Shown here: piece by piece, positions 1 through 12,275 of the stretch
Layout of the letters: the number at the start of each line of letters is the position of its first letter
Numbering within the stretch: the stretch's first letter is position 1
Source of the DNA: Saccopteryx bilineata
Lineage: Eukaryota; Chordata; Mammalia; Chiroptera; Emballonuridae
Assembly: GCF_036850765.1 (NCBI RefSeq)
Contig: NC_089494.1
Span: 58,049,809 to 58,113,808, forward strand
Direction: 5' to 3'
DNA: 64,000 nt
Notes under the pieces: generated by a model
The model's database searches: none
What the model was told of the DNA's origin: nothing
Seen by the model: only the letters and a program-made list of their open reading frames with translations
Made by a program: the position numbers and the translations under genes

Positions 1-84
1 ATTAAAGCATTTACATTTAAGGTTATTTTTGATATGTAGTTGTTTATTGCCATTTTATTCTTTAAATCTACAATCCTCTTTCTC

Positions 85-1448
85 TAGATTTCTTTTTTCT
101 TTGCTCTTTTTGTAGTATGCCCCTTAACATTTCTCACAGTACTGGTTTGGTTGTAATGAATTCCTTGAATCTTTTTTTTTGAGGGGGAGGGAAGCTTTTT
201 ATTTCTCCATCAGTTTTAAATGACAGCCTTGCTGCATAAAGTAGTCTTGGTTGTAGGTTCTTGTTTTGCATCCCTTTGAATATTTCTTGCCAATCCCTTC
301 TGGCCTCAAGTGTTTCTGTTCAAAAGTCAGATGTCATCCTTATGGGGGCTCCTCTGTAGGTAATTAGCTGCTTTTTTCTTGCACCTTTTAGTTTTCTTTC
401 TTTTTCTATTAAGTTTGTCATTTTAATTATGATGTGTTTTGGTGTAGGCCTTCTTGGGTTCATTTCTAATGGGAATCTGTGTTTCTTGAACTTGTGTGAC
501 TTTTTCCTTCATCAATTTAGAAAATTTTTTAGCTATGATTTCTTTAACCAGTTCTCTAAAGCTTGTTTGTTCTCTTCTCCTTCAGGAACCCCTATGTTGT
601 GAATGTTGTTTCTCTTCATGTTGTCACAGAGGTTTCTTTCAGTTTCCTCAGTCTTTTTGAGCCTCTTTTCTTTTTGCTTCTCTGCTTCTGTGCTTTTGTT
701 TATGTTGTCCTCTAAATTGCTGATTCAGTCCTCTGCTTCATCTAACCTGCTGTTGATTCCTTCTAGTGCAGTCTTCATTTCTGATATTGTATTTGTCATT
801 TCTGACTGGTTCTTTTTTATAATTTCAATGTCTTTTTTGATGCTTCCTATCTCTTTGTGTAAGTTCTCATTGTGACCATCCATCATTGCTCTAAGATTCT
901 TAAGCATCCTAAAAATCATTATTTTATTTTCTTCTTTTTTTTTTTTTTTCATTTTTCTGAAGCTGGAAACAGGGAGAGACAGTCAGACTCCCGCATGCGC
1001 CCGACCGGGATCCACCCGGCATGCCCACCATGGGGCAACGCTCTGCCCACCAGGGGGCGATGCTCTGCCCATCCTGGGTGTCGCCATGCTGCGACCAGAG
1101 CCACTCTAGCGCCTGAGGCAGAGGCCACAGAGCCATCCCCAGTGCCCGGGCCATCTTTGCTCCAATGGAGCCTTGGCTGCGGGAGGGGAAGAGAGAGACA
1201 GAGAGGAAAGCACGGCGGAGGGGTGGAGAAGCAAATGGGCGCTTCTCCTGTGTGCCCTGGCCGGGGAATCGAACCCGGGTCCTCCGCACGCTAGGCCAAT
1301 GCTCTACCGCTGAGCCAACCGGCCAGGGCCTAAAAATCATTATTTTAAATTCTGCATCTGGTAGTTTGGTTACTTCCTTTTCATTTAGTTCCTTTTCTGA
1401 GTATTCCTCTTGTTGATTCATATGGGTCATATTTTTTTGTCTTCCCAT
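85..1448 (-). pseudogene. L1 ORF1 (RNA-binding chaperone), decayed and split by a SINE
   Basis: L1 ORF1p is the trimeric nucleic-acid chaperone that packages L1 RNA. On the minus strand the reading starts near 1448 (MGRQKNMTHMNQQEEYS) and breaks at the SINE (927-1330). It resumes with a coiled-coil segment at 725-952 rich in heptad-like K/E/I residues (for example HKEIGSIKKDIEIIKKNQSE). Further down, scattered frames still read RRM and C-terminal-domain-like text as far as about position 85. Several stops and frame changes separate the pieces, so no full protein can be made. The SINE target duplication (17 bp, at 910-926 and 1331-1347) lies in the coding region, which shows that ORF1 was broken by that insertion in addition to ageing. 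Confidence 0.7.
927..1330 (-). mobile_element. Ves-like tRNA-derived SINE (long form)
   Basis: On the minus strand it starts GGCCCTGGCCGGTTGGCTCA, with a tRNA-like A box and B box in the first ~75 bp. It then carries the long GC-rich body (copies of the CCCCTGGTGGGCAGAG type) and ends in an A tail, seen as the T run at 938-950. A perfect 17-bp target-site duplication (TAAAAATCATTATTTTA) flanks it at 910-926 and 1331-1347. It sits inside the L1 ORF1 relic. Confidence 0.93.
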
Positions 1449-3627
1449 TTTGTCTTAGCTCTGCTTTAATTTTGAAATTTGTTGTGGTGTCTTTATGAGG
1501 AAGATGGGCTCAGTGGTATTGATCTCTAGTCCACCTGATTTCCTTACTCTAGGAATGCTTCCTGAAGGTAGTTTTACCCTCCTGTTGTATGTGAGTAATA
1601 AATGCAGTTGGTCCTTTTGTGGGTTCAGCTATCCCTTCAGGCTGGCTGGCTCTATGGGTCAACCTTGATTATGTGTATTAGACACTGTGCTGTGTGTGTC
1701 CTGTTGGGTGTATTTATTCACCACAATGTCTGGTGCCTGCTGGACTCTTCCTTTGGGCATGCTGTTTGTGTAGTTAGCTAGTCTAGGGTTGGTGCTGTCT
1801 GCCACCCCGTACTGGTTGTGTTGGTTCTAGATCTTCTCGGGTTGGTATCAGCTATTGTTTGTAATCTGCTGTGGGCTACCTGTCTTGAGGTACTGCTCTG
1901 TTCTCTGTTTGTGTCTACATTTTCTGTGCCTCGGTAATGTATGAGGGGCCAACCTGTGTATAAGGATCAGCTTCTTTTTGCTTAGAGATGATCATAGCTC
2001 TGTAAAAGCTCCAAGCTCCATAAGATTTGCCTCCACTTTTCAGTTGCCTTACCTCCTCTTGTAGCTGCATGGTATTCCCACAGAGTCTTCTGTAGAAAGA
2101 CTGGTGTGGGTTCAGATCGACCTCACCTCATCAACCCCTCTACAGGTTGCAAGCTTGATGGGTTAGGGCAGCAAAGTTGGGAATTCAACATTAGTGGGAC
2201 CCCCTACTTCAGCTGTCTCTTGATCAGGAGCTCAGTATGGGGAATATGGCCCCTACTTCAGAGCCTAATCTCTCAGACATTGCTGGATACTACAATTCTA
2301 TTTCTCCCTAGCAAGGTGAGCAGTAGGCGCAGATTGGGTAGGGCTGATAGTCTCCTCTGCAGAAGTTCTTACAGCTGGTGAGACCCTAGTCTCAGGGAGG
2401 AAGACTGAGAGAGTCCTTCCCTGGGGCTGATTTTGCCCCCCTCCCCAGAAAGTGGGTTAGCCCTTCTACTGGACCCAACTATAGGCTCACAGGGGCCTAA
2501 ACTTTAAGTATCTGTTCTGCAAGCCTCTCTCCCTTCCCCATATGGAACCTAGCCCAGCAAGGCAGGATATCTAACACCCAGGCTGGTTGACTATGAAGTT
2601 TCACCTAGAGGCCAATTAAGTTCAGTTGAGGCCCTGGGCACAGAAGAAAATATTGGCCCCTTTCAAAAAAGAGAAACAAAACAAAACAAATATTATGTAC
2701 TATTAATGTTAAAATTGCACATATGAAACCAAACTTAGTGTCATTAGAAAAAAGTGTAAAGTTGGGGTTTTGTGGTGCCCTTCAGAAGTCAGGGCCCAGG
2801 ATGTACACCCAGTGCACCCACTGTTAAATCCAGCTCTGGTTCCATCCTGTCCAATGCACACGAACTGCTCTGCCAGTGTTGACCACAAAGAGTGGAACTT
2901 GCCTCAGCAGGGCCTGGTGTCTGTAGAGCCCTCCCTTAGGGCACGCTGCCAGCAAGGGTTGTTAGGTCTGGAACTGATGCTCTCTCCGCAGCTGGCCCCT
3001 AGATGTGCCAGCCCTGAGCATCCCTGGAGGGAACTCAGTGTAGACCAGTGAGGACACTGCCCATAACTGGCCCTTAGCAACCTTCTTGGAGCTACAAGTA
3101 ATCCAGAGTTTGCGGCTACCTTTCTGGGCCCTGAGGTACATGCCAATACCAAACCACATACCTAAACTGGCTTTTACCTACTCTGGGCCTGGGGGAAGGT
3201 TTGCAAAAGGCCAAGGTTCCCTGAGCTCCGCTTCCTGTAACCTCTGTCTACTGGCTGCTTGTAGGGTTGGGCCACTGAAAAACTCCTCTGGTAGAGTCTA
3301 GAGCCTGTGACAATTCAGGAATTAGGAAGGGTGGTGGGTATGGCTCCTGCCCCTGAACCCCTGGTGTCATTCTGTCCAGACTTTTTTCACAGGCCTCAGT
3401 AGGGTGTAGCTCCAGGAGTCTGGTGGATGTGGCCTCTGAGACCCAGAGATCTGGTCTTTTCATAGTTCGGATGGTTTCTACTGAGCCTCTCATGAGGTGG
3501 AAGCACCAGTGATAGACTCAGGAGAGTGCAGGGGTGGAGGGGGAGGAGAGGTGGAAGCTCTGTCCTCAATGCCAGAAAAGTGAGCCACTGATGCTCACTT
3601 CTTGGCTTACTTCTCAGAATGGACCGG

Positions 3628-4244
3628 TGTTGGTCAAATAAGTTTGTAAATATGATATATATGTTTGCTCGCTTATAGTTTGCATTGGGTGTGGGGGACA
3701 GGCTGTAAGCAGGCAGGGTCATTATACCCTAAGGCTTAGTTTTAAGACTAAACCTTTCCCACTCTAAGTGACTTTGTATCAGAGACATCCTTGTTTGTAT
3801 ATTGGATTAAAGGTTTTGATTTCTACCCTATAAAATAGGGCAGACCAGGAGCTTTCTCTCTCTCAGTTCCTGAGATTTAACATTAGAGAGAAGAGCAGAG
3901 AAAGGCCATTTGGAGGAGAGGAGAAGCAGCCAAGATGGTGGAGTGCTGAAGAAGAAGCCAGTTTGTGCAGAGAGAAGGAGGTGGGGAACAGAGGTAAATA
4001 AGGCTGGTGAGATAGAAACCTTTGATTCTAGGAAACTCGGATAAGTCAGTGGCTTTGGGAGCCCTGAATGGAAAGGGAAGTGTTTTCCCACTGTGTGTAT
4101 TTCTTGCCCGCTGGGTGCAAGCTAGGATTAAAGCTAATGGCCCATCAGTTCTTGGCTCTGTTGTTTCATTACCTCTGTCCAAATCAAATGCAAACTTGCA
4201 CTGGCCAGGTGGCTGTGATGGTGGCTGCAGCTACTGGCTTTACA
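3628..4244 (+). mobile_element. Solo ERV LTR (family A, + copy)
   Basis: An LTR-like block starts TGTTGG and ends TTTACA, with a candidate 5-bp duplication (ACCGG at 3623-3627, ACCAG at 4245-4249). It carries a TATA-like TATAAAA (about 3829-3835) and an ATTAAA polyadenylation-type signal at 4127-4132. It is clearly related to the minus-strand copies at 42198-42747 and 45890-46376, especially across the polyadenylation/R-U5 part. No internal retroviral genes are attached. It interrupts the old L1 5'UTR. A 5-bp duplication would suit a class III (ERVL-like) origin; this is inference. Confidence 0.65.
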
Positions 4245-4918
4245 ACCAGTCTCCACAGGGTGGAGCAGGACGGATTCCCGAGGTCAGGGCAGTTGCTAAT
4301 GCCACCTGAAGGGAACTGCTCCACCAAAGAAAGATGGCAACTAAAGTACTGGAGAATGACTCAGCACAGGAATTCTGATGGCCTTCCCCATGGTGTCTCT
4401 CCCTGGGCCACTAACTTCATACTATCCTCATGCAACTCTTGTTCTCTCAGCTTTTCCCCACTGAAGCCCTAAATAAGTGGTTGTGAATGAGATTTTCTGT
4501 GCTGGCCTTTTAAGATGGAGCCTGCATCTTTGAAAGGTTCCATCTCTTTCTTGCAGACAGAAACTTCGACTCTTTTTCAGTGCCAAGTGCTATGTGGGTG
4601 CCTGTTCTAGGCTTTGGGGCTCTAGGCTGGGGCACCCTCCTGGGGCTTAGAACCTGCACCTCTCAGGGGGAATCATCCCACAGTAAGAATCCTTCTGCCC
4701 CCCTCCCTCACTCTTGGGATTGAGGCAGCCCTTTCTGCATCTCTGCCCTTCATACCCATCTCTATGTGGCTTTCTCTGTGATCCTTGGTTATAGACTCCT
4801 CTTCGTTTAGTCCAAAGATGGTTTTTCAAGAAGATTGTTCTGAAATTAAGTTGTAATCCATTGGTCCTGGGAGATGGCAGTCGGAAAGTCTGCTACTCTG
4901 TTGCCATCTTGGAATCCC

Positions 4919-4954
4919 CCATTATTATTATTATTATTATTATTATTGTTATTA
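4919..4954 (+). repeat. (ATT)n microsatellite
   Basis: Nine or more ATT units with one G interruption, lying directly against the 5' end of the old antisense L1. It is a simple-sequence tract with no other role visible. Confidence 0.95.
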
Positions 4955-5497
4955 AACCTGTTTTAAAAATATGGTCGAGAGTGTGTTGGAAGAGGTAGAG
5001 AAAGAAATTTCTAGTTGATGGAGTCAAAATATTTTAAAATACAGAAGTAACATAAATAAAACCTTAAAAAGCAAGAATATATTATAAATCTATTTATATT
5101 TCAGCAATATGAACAGATGAACAGGTCTTGTATCAATTTCTCGTATGGGAGGGAGGTGTTTCTGAAAAATACTTGTTTACAAAATCTCCTGTTAGCTATC
5201 TCTGATGCGTTCTAACTTGTCCTAAAACAATATTATAAGAGTCCAGGTACTTTTCTGAAAGTTTATCCATTCTGTTATTTAGATACCCAGTTCTCTGAAT
5301 GTGTTCAACATTGGCTATTCCATCTGCCATATATTTTTCTTTTCTTATATAATCCTTGTTTAGTTTTGAAATCAAGCTATATTGCAAATAAATCTTTTTC
5401 CTTTGTATGGAGAAGATTGTATAAGATTAGAATTGCCCAATATTCAAATGTTTAATAGAATTTCCTAGAATTCTATCTTGAGAGAGACAGAGAGTGA

Positions 5498-5532
<35 letters not shown>

Positions 5533-5559
5533 GGAACTTTTTAAAACTACTGATTCAAT
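4955..5559. other. Intronic sequence without a recognised gene
   Basis: AT-rich intron. It contains a (GT)n microsatellite at about 5486-5530, preceded by a short GAGA/GAGT tract. The small open frame at 5196-5387 on the minus strand has no recognisable domain and is treated as chance. Confidence 0.6.
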
Positions 5560-6330
5560 TTCTTTAAAGCTTATAGGACTTTTCATGTTCTCTACTTTTT
5601 AAAAAAGTTGGTTTTTGTTAACCTGTATGTATTTATTTTATCTGTTTTCAAATTTATAGTCACAAAGTTATTCATAATATCTTACCTATTTCATCTCTGC
5701 AGCAATTATAGCTTTGCCCCCTTTTAAACTTGATTAAAAATTTTTTTTAATACCTCTCTTTTTCCCCTTTGGTTATTCTCTCTAGAGCCTTGTATATTGT
5801 ATTACTTTTCTGACATGTATTTATCCCCTTCATTATATGCTTGTTCTCTTTCTTATTAAATTCTGCTCTTATTTTTCTTATCTTTTGTCATCTTGGTTTA
5901 TTTTGTTGTTCTTTTTCTCTTAATTCTTTATGGTTGTGTGATTGCTTCATTAAGTTAAGCTTTTCTTTCTTTTTTTGTTTGTTTTCTTAATGTAAGCATT
6001 TAAAACTAAACCTTTAAGAACCTTTTTATATAACTGTGTCTTACAGTTTTGGCACATAATATTTTTCTAATTTACCTGGTATTTTTCTAAATTTCTATTT
6101 TGAATTTTTATTGATAAGTTGTTTAGAAATATATTTAAAATTTTCAAATATTATGTTTCTCTAGTTATATATTTTTTATTGTTTCTAACAGAAGTACATT
6201 TAGATGAAATGATATGTTCTGCATAATACCAATTATTTGACATGGTTATTTCAAATTGGCTAACTTGATGACCAAGCTTTTAGTCAATTTTCATAAATGT
6301 TCTATGTCAACTTGATTAATAATAGGAAGT
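5560..6330 (-). mobile_element. Ancient L1 ORF2 fragment
   Basis: The T-rich + strand shows the diverged reverse complement of L1 ORF2 (for example the TTCTGCTCTTATTTTTCTTATC stretch, near 5862). This matches in position and text the endonuclease/RT linker region of the younger L1 at 17400-17600. There are many stops and no usable frame. Boundaries are approximate. Confidence 0.55.
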
Positions 6331-6489
6331 GTCATGTTGTTGGGTATAGTGTGTAAACAGATATATCAGACGTACTTGTATATGATTGATGGGTGGGTTA
6401 TGGTTTGGGGAGACAGTACCTAGTGATGCCTATGAAATAATCTTTTTTTTTTTAAGTAAAGCAGACAGACTAAGAAACCATGAAGTTTT

Positions 6490-6934
6490 TTTTTTTTAAT
6501 AATTTTATTTTTTTAATGGGGTGACATCAATAAATCAGGATACATATATTCAAAGATAACAAGTCCAGGTTATCTTGTCGTTCAATTATGTTGCATACCC
6601 ATCACCCAAAGTCAGATTGTCCTCTGTCACCTTCTATCTTGTTTTCTTTATGCCCCTCCCCCTCCCCCTTTCCCTCTCCCATCCCCCCCCCCCCGTAACC
6701 ACCACACTCTTATCAATGTCTCTTAGTTTCACTTTTATGTCCCACCTACGTATGGAATAATGCAGTTCCTGGTTTTTTCTGATTTACTTATTTCGCTTCG
6801 TATCATGTTATCAAGATCCCACCATTTTGCTGTAAATGTTCCGATGTCATCATTTCTTATGGCTGAGTAGTATTCCATAGTGTATATGTGCCACATCTTC
6901 TTTATCCAATCATCTATTGACGGGCTTTTTGGTT
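6490..6934 (-). mobile_element. Young 5'-truncated L1 (3' end stub)
   Basis: It contains only the last part of ORF2 and the L1 3'UTR, with a poly-A tail seen as the T run at 6486-6498 and the C-rich 3'UTR tract at about 6655-6695. A perfect 16-bp target-site duplication (GAAACCATGAAGTTTT) lies at 6474-6489 and 6935-6950. It closely resembles the 3' ends at 14336-14840, 57340-57714 and 63182-63693, so it belongs to a recently active subfamily. Confidence 0.93.
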
Positions 6935-7259
6935 GAAACCATGAAGTTTTAAAGATGGAGTTTACATAGATGTTGAAAGTCTATTATTCTCTCTGAAAGA
7001 ACATGTAAGAGTCTTAAAGATTTGAGCAGTCCAGTATTTGTTGTGGTTTCTCCTTCTGTTGTTTCATCCTATGCAGATTCTAAATCATGGAAGGATTATA
7101 GTTGGGTAAACTAATTGCTCTTTTGTTTGAAACATTTTAGAAGTGAAATCAAATTTAGAATGGTTCTTGACCCTGTTGCTTTTATGAGAATAAGTGCTAG
7201 CCGATATGTTCAATATTTCTAACCCAGCAGCAACCAGACATTAAAAATAAGATGAATGG

Positions 7260-7620
7260 AGCCCTGGCCAGTTGGTTTAGTGGTAGATCATCGGCCGGCA
7301 TGTGGATGTCCTGGGTTCAATTTCTGGTTATCAGGGCATACAGGAGAGGTGGCCATCTGCTTCTTCACCCCCTTCTCTCTTTTTCTCTTCCCCTCCTGCA
7401 GTCATGGCTCGATTGGAGCAAACTGGCCCTGAGTGCTGAGGATGGCTCCGTGGCCTCTGCCTCAGGCACTAGGAAGAGCTTGGTTGCTGAGCAATGGAAC
7501 AGTGTTTCAGATAGGCAAAGCCTTACCCTCTAGTAAGCTTGCCATGTGGATCCTGGTTGGGGCGCATGCGGGAGTCTGTCTCTGCCTCTCCTCCTCTCAC
7601 TGAATAAAAAACAAACAAAC
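7260..7620 (+). mobile_element. Ves-like tRNA-derived SINE (long form)
   Basis: It starts with a slightly decayed GAGCCCTGGCCAGTTGGTTT head, keeps the B-box-like GGGTTCAATTTC, carries the long body and ends in an AAACAAACAAAC tail. The flanking direct repeat GATGAATGG lies at 7251-7259 and 7625-7633. It is more diverged than the copies at 927 and 38841, so it is older. Confidence 0.88.
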
Positions 7621-7633
7621 ATAGGATGAATGG

Positions 7634-10600
7634 TGTAATTGGCTGGCTCAGCCAAGGGCTTGATCTAGTTTATAAAAAGGCTACTGCAGCATTCTACCAG
7701 CTGGCCAAGGAAATATCTGGCATAAGCTAGCAAGCAGGAGACCAGTGTTGGGCGGGGGCATCTAACCAACCTTATCCAAGTTGGAATAACTTAGACAAGG
7801 CTGCCAAAATTCAGGCTGACTCAGCTCTTCAGTGTTAACATTAAAATTTGTCAAACAGAAATAGAAACTTACATATATAACAATAAAATATATAATTAAA
7901 ATATAGTAGATACACTGTGAAACTAGAAATTATATTTCCTCTAAATGTAGGAAAGGTCAGCACTATCCATAATAGAAATAGTTGCTTACAAATCAGTTGC
8001 ATTTTGGGGGCCACTTTTCAGGTTGTCCCAATTGGCCACAGTGGGAAGAGTACAAAAGGTTTTCCATGGGAGGTGGTCCTTGTTAGGTATAACAAATGGA
8101 TGAGACAAGTCTCTAGTGTGGCACTGCAACATCCATGCCCCGATCCAGACCTGGCCTTCCATACATCACTATCTTGACCTTGGTCTTTTCTGTATTTTCT
8201 GGTTCCTGACAGTTTGGCATCTGAACCACAACTCCCTGCTGACCATATCCTGTCCATATTCGCAGACTTCTTGGCCTTCCTGGTTCTACCATACAGTCTT
8301 GCCTCCCTGAATAACTGCAGTTCTTAGATGGCCCCACTGTGACAGGAAGAGAGGTGCCTCTGGCTAGCTGGCTTCTTCCCCTGCTATCTCTTGTGTACTA
8401 GCCTTTTCTCAGATATTTGAACTACACAAAATAAAGCTTATAGAGCATTTTAACTTCACTTGCCTTGCTTCTGCACTCTTATAATGGATCTGTAATAGAT
8501 ATCTATGTTAGCTATTAAAGAAGGTTAAGAATTTACCTTTTTTTTTTTTTTTTGTACCACCTCACCTGCAACTTTGGTTTCAGTTGTGTTGTGGTTCTTC
8601 CTTCTTTCTGTGTCTTTTGCCTTGAGGTGTATTTGTATTTATCAGAAAAAAAGATAAATAGTAATAGATGCCAACAATAAGACAGGACCAAAGACAAGTG
8701 CCAACTAAGAAAGGAAAAACAAAGAAATAAGATCAGCAAACATCATAACTAAACATCAACAGCATAACTAAAGAATGGAAAATCTCCTAAGCAACTTGGT
8801 AATAGCAATGGCTATTTTGAAACTTTGTATTAAATTCTCTTACCATGTCTTTAATCATTAATTCAGTTTGAAAGACTTAAATTAGTGTATGCCCATTAAA
8901 CATTTATCAAATAAAGCTGACCTGTATGTATTAACAATCTGCTCCACCACCTGCAAGTATTTTGTGAAAGAAATCAGAGACAAGATTTTTGATTAATGTA
9001 GGACAATGACATTCTCTTTTTTATAGGCCTTTCAAATTTAATAATAGTAAAAAAGAACAATGACATTCTGCGAATATATATTAAGAACAACAATAAAATT
9101 TTTCAGTTTTTCTCAGCAAGTATTAAGTTAGGAGGCCCAGAACATTAGCTATCTATTTACCATATTCCATGTCCTTGTTTTTTATGTAATATAATCTTAA
9201 GCCTTCCATCAATGCAGAACAATTAGTTGTCCTTTTTTTGTATGGAGAAAAGCAGAAGAGTACATTTCAAATCATTAAAGACTAACAAAAAATTTTAAGA
9301 GCTTAGCCTTCCAAGCAGTTTCTGGAAAATAAGTGTTGTTTATGATAAATCATAAATGTAAGGAGATACTTTTATAAATTGGAACTAAATGAGTGTTACT
9401 AATTGATGTACCAATCGAAGCAATCTTCTTTTAAGTTTCAGACAGCTTGACAGTCTATCAGTTCAAGTTTCAGGGGCTTATTCATTTTATACTTTGCTTC
9501 CACTAGCTTCTCGACATTGCAACTCCATAGGGCATTTGAAAGAGGCTGTAGCTGAAATGTGGTACTGAACTTGGTCTGAAAGCCTTCCTTTGTAGGGTTG
9601 AGCTGGTAAGGTGCTGGGGAACACAGGTATGCTGGCCCAGTACCTTAAGCTTTTGGGGAAAATGGATAGGAAACATTACAAAACAAGACAAAAGCTAGAA
9701 AATAGACTTATGATAGCTCTAAAACAGTAGTTTACAATCTGTTTACCTCAGACTCTCCGAGGCCTTGAATTTGTTAAGGCATCTCTAATTTAATGTTTCT
9801 TAACCCTGATCATTAGCCAGAAGTTAGATGTCCAGCACAGCCCTCCTCATACTAATTATTTTATAGGTCGGGATGGGGCTCTGACATCAGTATTTATCTA
9901 AGCTCCCCAAGTGACTCAAGTGTTACAAGGGTTGCCTACCACTACTGTATTCCTATGAATACCTAACGGTGTCTGTGGATGTAAGAAATACCATATATAC
10001 ATACGTATCTTTTATCACCTTTCCTTTATAACTTTTGGACACAATAGCTCAGATAAAAATTTATAAATATTTTATGTAATCAATAGGGGCTCTTTGCATT
10101 TACATGTTTTCTCATTCATATGTTTTAAAGACATAATTATCATTACGGATGTTCTTCGACTTGAAGAGTTTGAATCTCTTGGCTATAAAGGACCCAAGGT
10201 GGAGTTGAGATTGTGGTTAAAACAAACACTCATCCAGGTTAAATGGTGCTCAAGACTAGTTCTTGGCTTAATCATGACCACTGGAAAATTTCACTATAAA
10301 ATGCTGGGGACAGAAGGCTTAAATACAGAAGGGATAAAGTAGATCTCATGTGACCCATCCTTACCACGAGTCTGAGACCTGGATAAGATTTGTGGCTCTG
10401 CTCCTACCTTGAGGAGCCTTGAGTGGCTTCCCTGATAAAGTGTAAAAGAGAAAGGATGGATTCACTTTTGCTTTCAGGCGTCTTCCGTGCCTCTGACATA
10501 TGACTCTTTGGGGCTGGCTGGGATTGTTGAGTGCAATGAACAAATAACTATATTCTTAAGGAACTGAAAGCTCAGACTGCAGAAGTTGGTTCTTTCTACA

Positions 10601-11499
10601 ACTTTAATGGACCTTGCAGTTGGGACCTGTTTTCTGGATGTGCTCTGTGGCATCACATTCAACTCAGGAACTTAGAGAAGAGGCTGCAAGTCAGATCCTA
10701 GGTCAGGCATGTATGCAATTACTGTTCTCTATGTAGCAGGCACAGTTCCATTGCTATAAAGTAAAAATTATCTTTGGTTCTATGTCTCTGTTTTTTAAAT
10801 ATTAAAAATTATAGCTGAGCATCACATGTAAAAAGTAGGTCTGCACAAAAGGCATTGAGAAGATCCCTGCACTTCTCAAGGGCAGTTGTACTTAAAATAT
10901 CTGAGATCGGAGAACATTATGACATGAACATGCTAGAAGCTAGCAGAGTCTACCACAAATATAAGAACCTCATTTCAGATTTTAACAACCTTATTAAAGA
11001 AGCCCTTACTTTAATTTATTAGAAAACTCTCCTGTTGTAGATCATTTCTTGTTCTTTTGTCCTAAGGGAGAGGAATAAAAATTGGACACCATCTGCATGT
11101 GATATTTTATTATAAACCTGGAGGCATTTGTTAGTTTCCTTTTCAAGTTTTCATTTTCAGCAATAAATAGGCTCAGTGTTTCTACATTCTTAAAGGCCCT
11201 GTTCCCTCCTTACCTGGATTCTCTGAAGCCTTGCTGGTGAGTGTGGCACACTCCTTGAAGACCGCAGGTGGAAAGTTACTGGGCAGAGTCCCTTATCTCT
11301 ACCTAAATAGTCTCTACTTTCCATTTCAACTCCTTTTCCTAAAATTAAAATATATATATATGTATACCTATATTTATATAACATATAATATTTAAAGTAT
11401 ATTAATTTATTTATATATCTCAAACTACTTTGGGGGCAATACCCCCATGTAGATGGCCACAGTCCACTAAACCTCAGAACATCCACAAGGAAACTTACG
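7634..11499. other. Intron, no gene recognised
   Basis: AT-rich PDE11A intron. There is a T16 run at about 8539-8556 and an AT-rich TATATATA tract near 11350. A short direct repeat (ACAATGACATTCT) occurs at 9004-9016 and again at about 9058-9070. Nothing reads as an exon with splice sites, and all open frames here are below 100 codons without domains. Some segments, such as 10330-10530, may be L2-like, but I could not fix this. Confidence 0.5.
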
Positions 11500-12050
11500 T
11501 TCCCAGTCAGAATGCGTCCCTCCCTGCATTCCTCACTCAGTAGTCACTCCACCTCTCATCCAGGAACCTGTACCAGAGATATGGAGTCATTTTTGACTTC
11601 TCTAACTTGAACAACCTTTCATCAAATGAACTGGAAAATCCTACCGATTCTACCTCCTAATAAATGTCTTTGAACCGAGCCCATCTGCTGTCACCCCTAC
11701 CACCACTAACCATCACCCCAGTCCAGAGGTGGTTTCTCTCTCATCTTGATAGGTTTCCTGTCCACTCTACACATAAGCCAGAGTGGCTTTTCCAGAATGG
11801 AGAATAAGTCATATTACTCCCACCTACCTTTTAAAATTCTTTATGACCCGCCTTCCTCTACAATAGATTTTCAGTTCTAAGCCTGGTCAATAGGCACCCC
11901 TTCATCAGCTTCCAGCTGGTCTCTCCTCCCACATCTCTGACTCTTCCATTGAAAGCCATTTTCACCTTCTTTTTAATTCTGCAAATTTACCAGCTTTCTA
12001 TCACCAGTGTTGTGATTGCTTACTCTTGCTGGGACCCTGATCCTTTGGAT
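11500..12050 (+). mobile_element. Ancient L2-like LINE fragment
   Basis: The + strand reads like the diverged 3' portion of mammalian L2, with phrases such as CACATAAGCCAGAGTGGCTTTTCCAGAATG and TCATATTACTCCCACCTACC spread over 11750-11830. The likely 3' end of the same element is at 13215-13330, with the SINE at 12069-12275 and diverged sequence between. No coding capacity remains. Confidence 0.55.
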
Positions 12051-12068
12051 ATCAGCTTAAATATTTCA

Positions 12069-12275
12069 CTTTTTTTTAGACTTTATTTATTGATATTTAG
12101 AAAGAGGGGGGGGAGAGGAAAAGAGGAAGAGGAAGAGAGGGGTAGAAGCTGGAAGAATCAATTAATAGTAGTTGCTTCCCATATGTGACTTGAGTACATA
12201 AGTCCAGGGTTTCTAACCAGTGACCTCACCATTCCAGGTCGGCGCTTTATCCACTGCGCCACCGCAGGTCAGGCA
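12069..12275 (-). mobile_element. tRNA-derived SINE, GGTGGCGCAG type (short form)
   Basis: The minus strand starts GCCTGACCTGCGGTGGCGCA (head near 12274) with the A-box-like TGGCGCAGTGG, then the B-box region, a purine/pyrimidine-rich body (GA-rich on +, 12100-12150) and a T run at the left as the tail. Target-site repeats are not clear. It resembles the copies at 31086 and 34583. Confidence 0.85.

Larger units (their letters stand above)
1..4918 (-). mobile_element. Old L1 LINE, 5' portion (ORF1 + 5'UTR)
   Basis: Read on the minus strand, this stretch runs from a typical mammalian L1 5'UTR start at about 4918 (CCAAGATGGCAACAGAGTAG, a YY1-type AAGATGG box) through a long 5'UTR and a decayed ORF1, and leaves the window on the left before ORF2. 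The segment around 4640-4870 resembles the 5'UTR of older L1M-type elements. The element is interrupted by a SINE at 927-1330 and by an ERV LTR at 3628-4244, so both are younger. No 3' end or target-site duplication is visible because the element continues outside the window. The boundary of the 5'UTR between about 1500 and 3600 is inferred from continuity rather than recognised motif by motif. Confidence 0.75.

Noticed and set aside
924..1448. 174-codon minus-strand frame
   Set aside because: It joins L1 ORF1 N-terminal text to SINE sequence, so it is a chimera made by the SINE insertion and not a gene.
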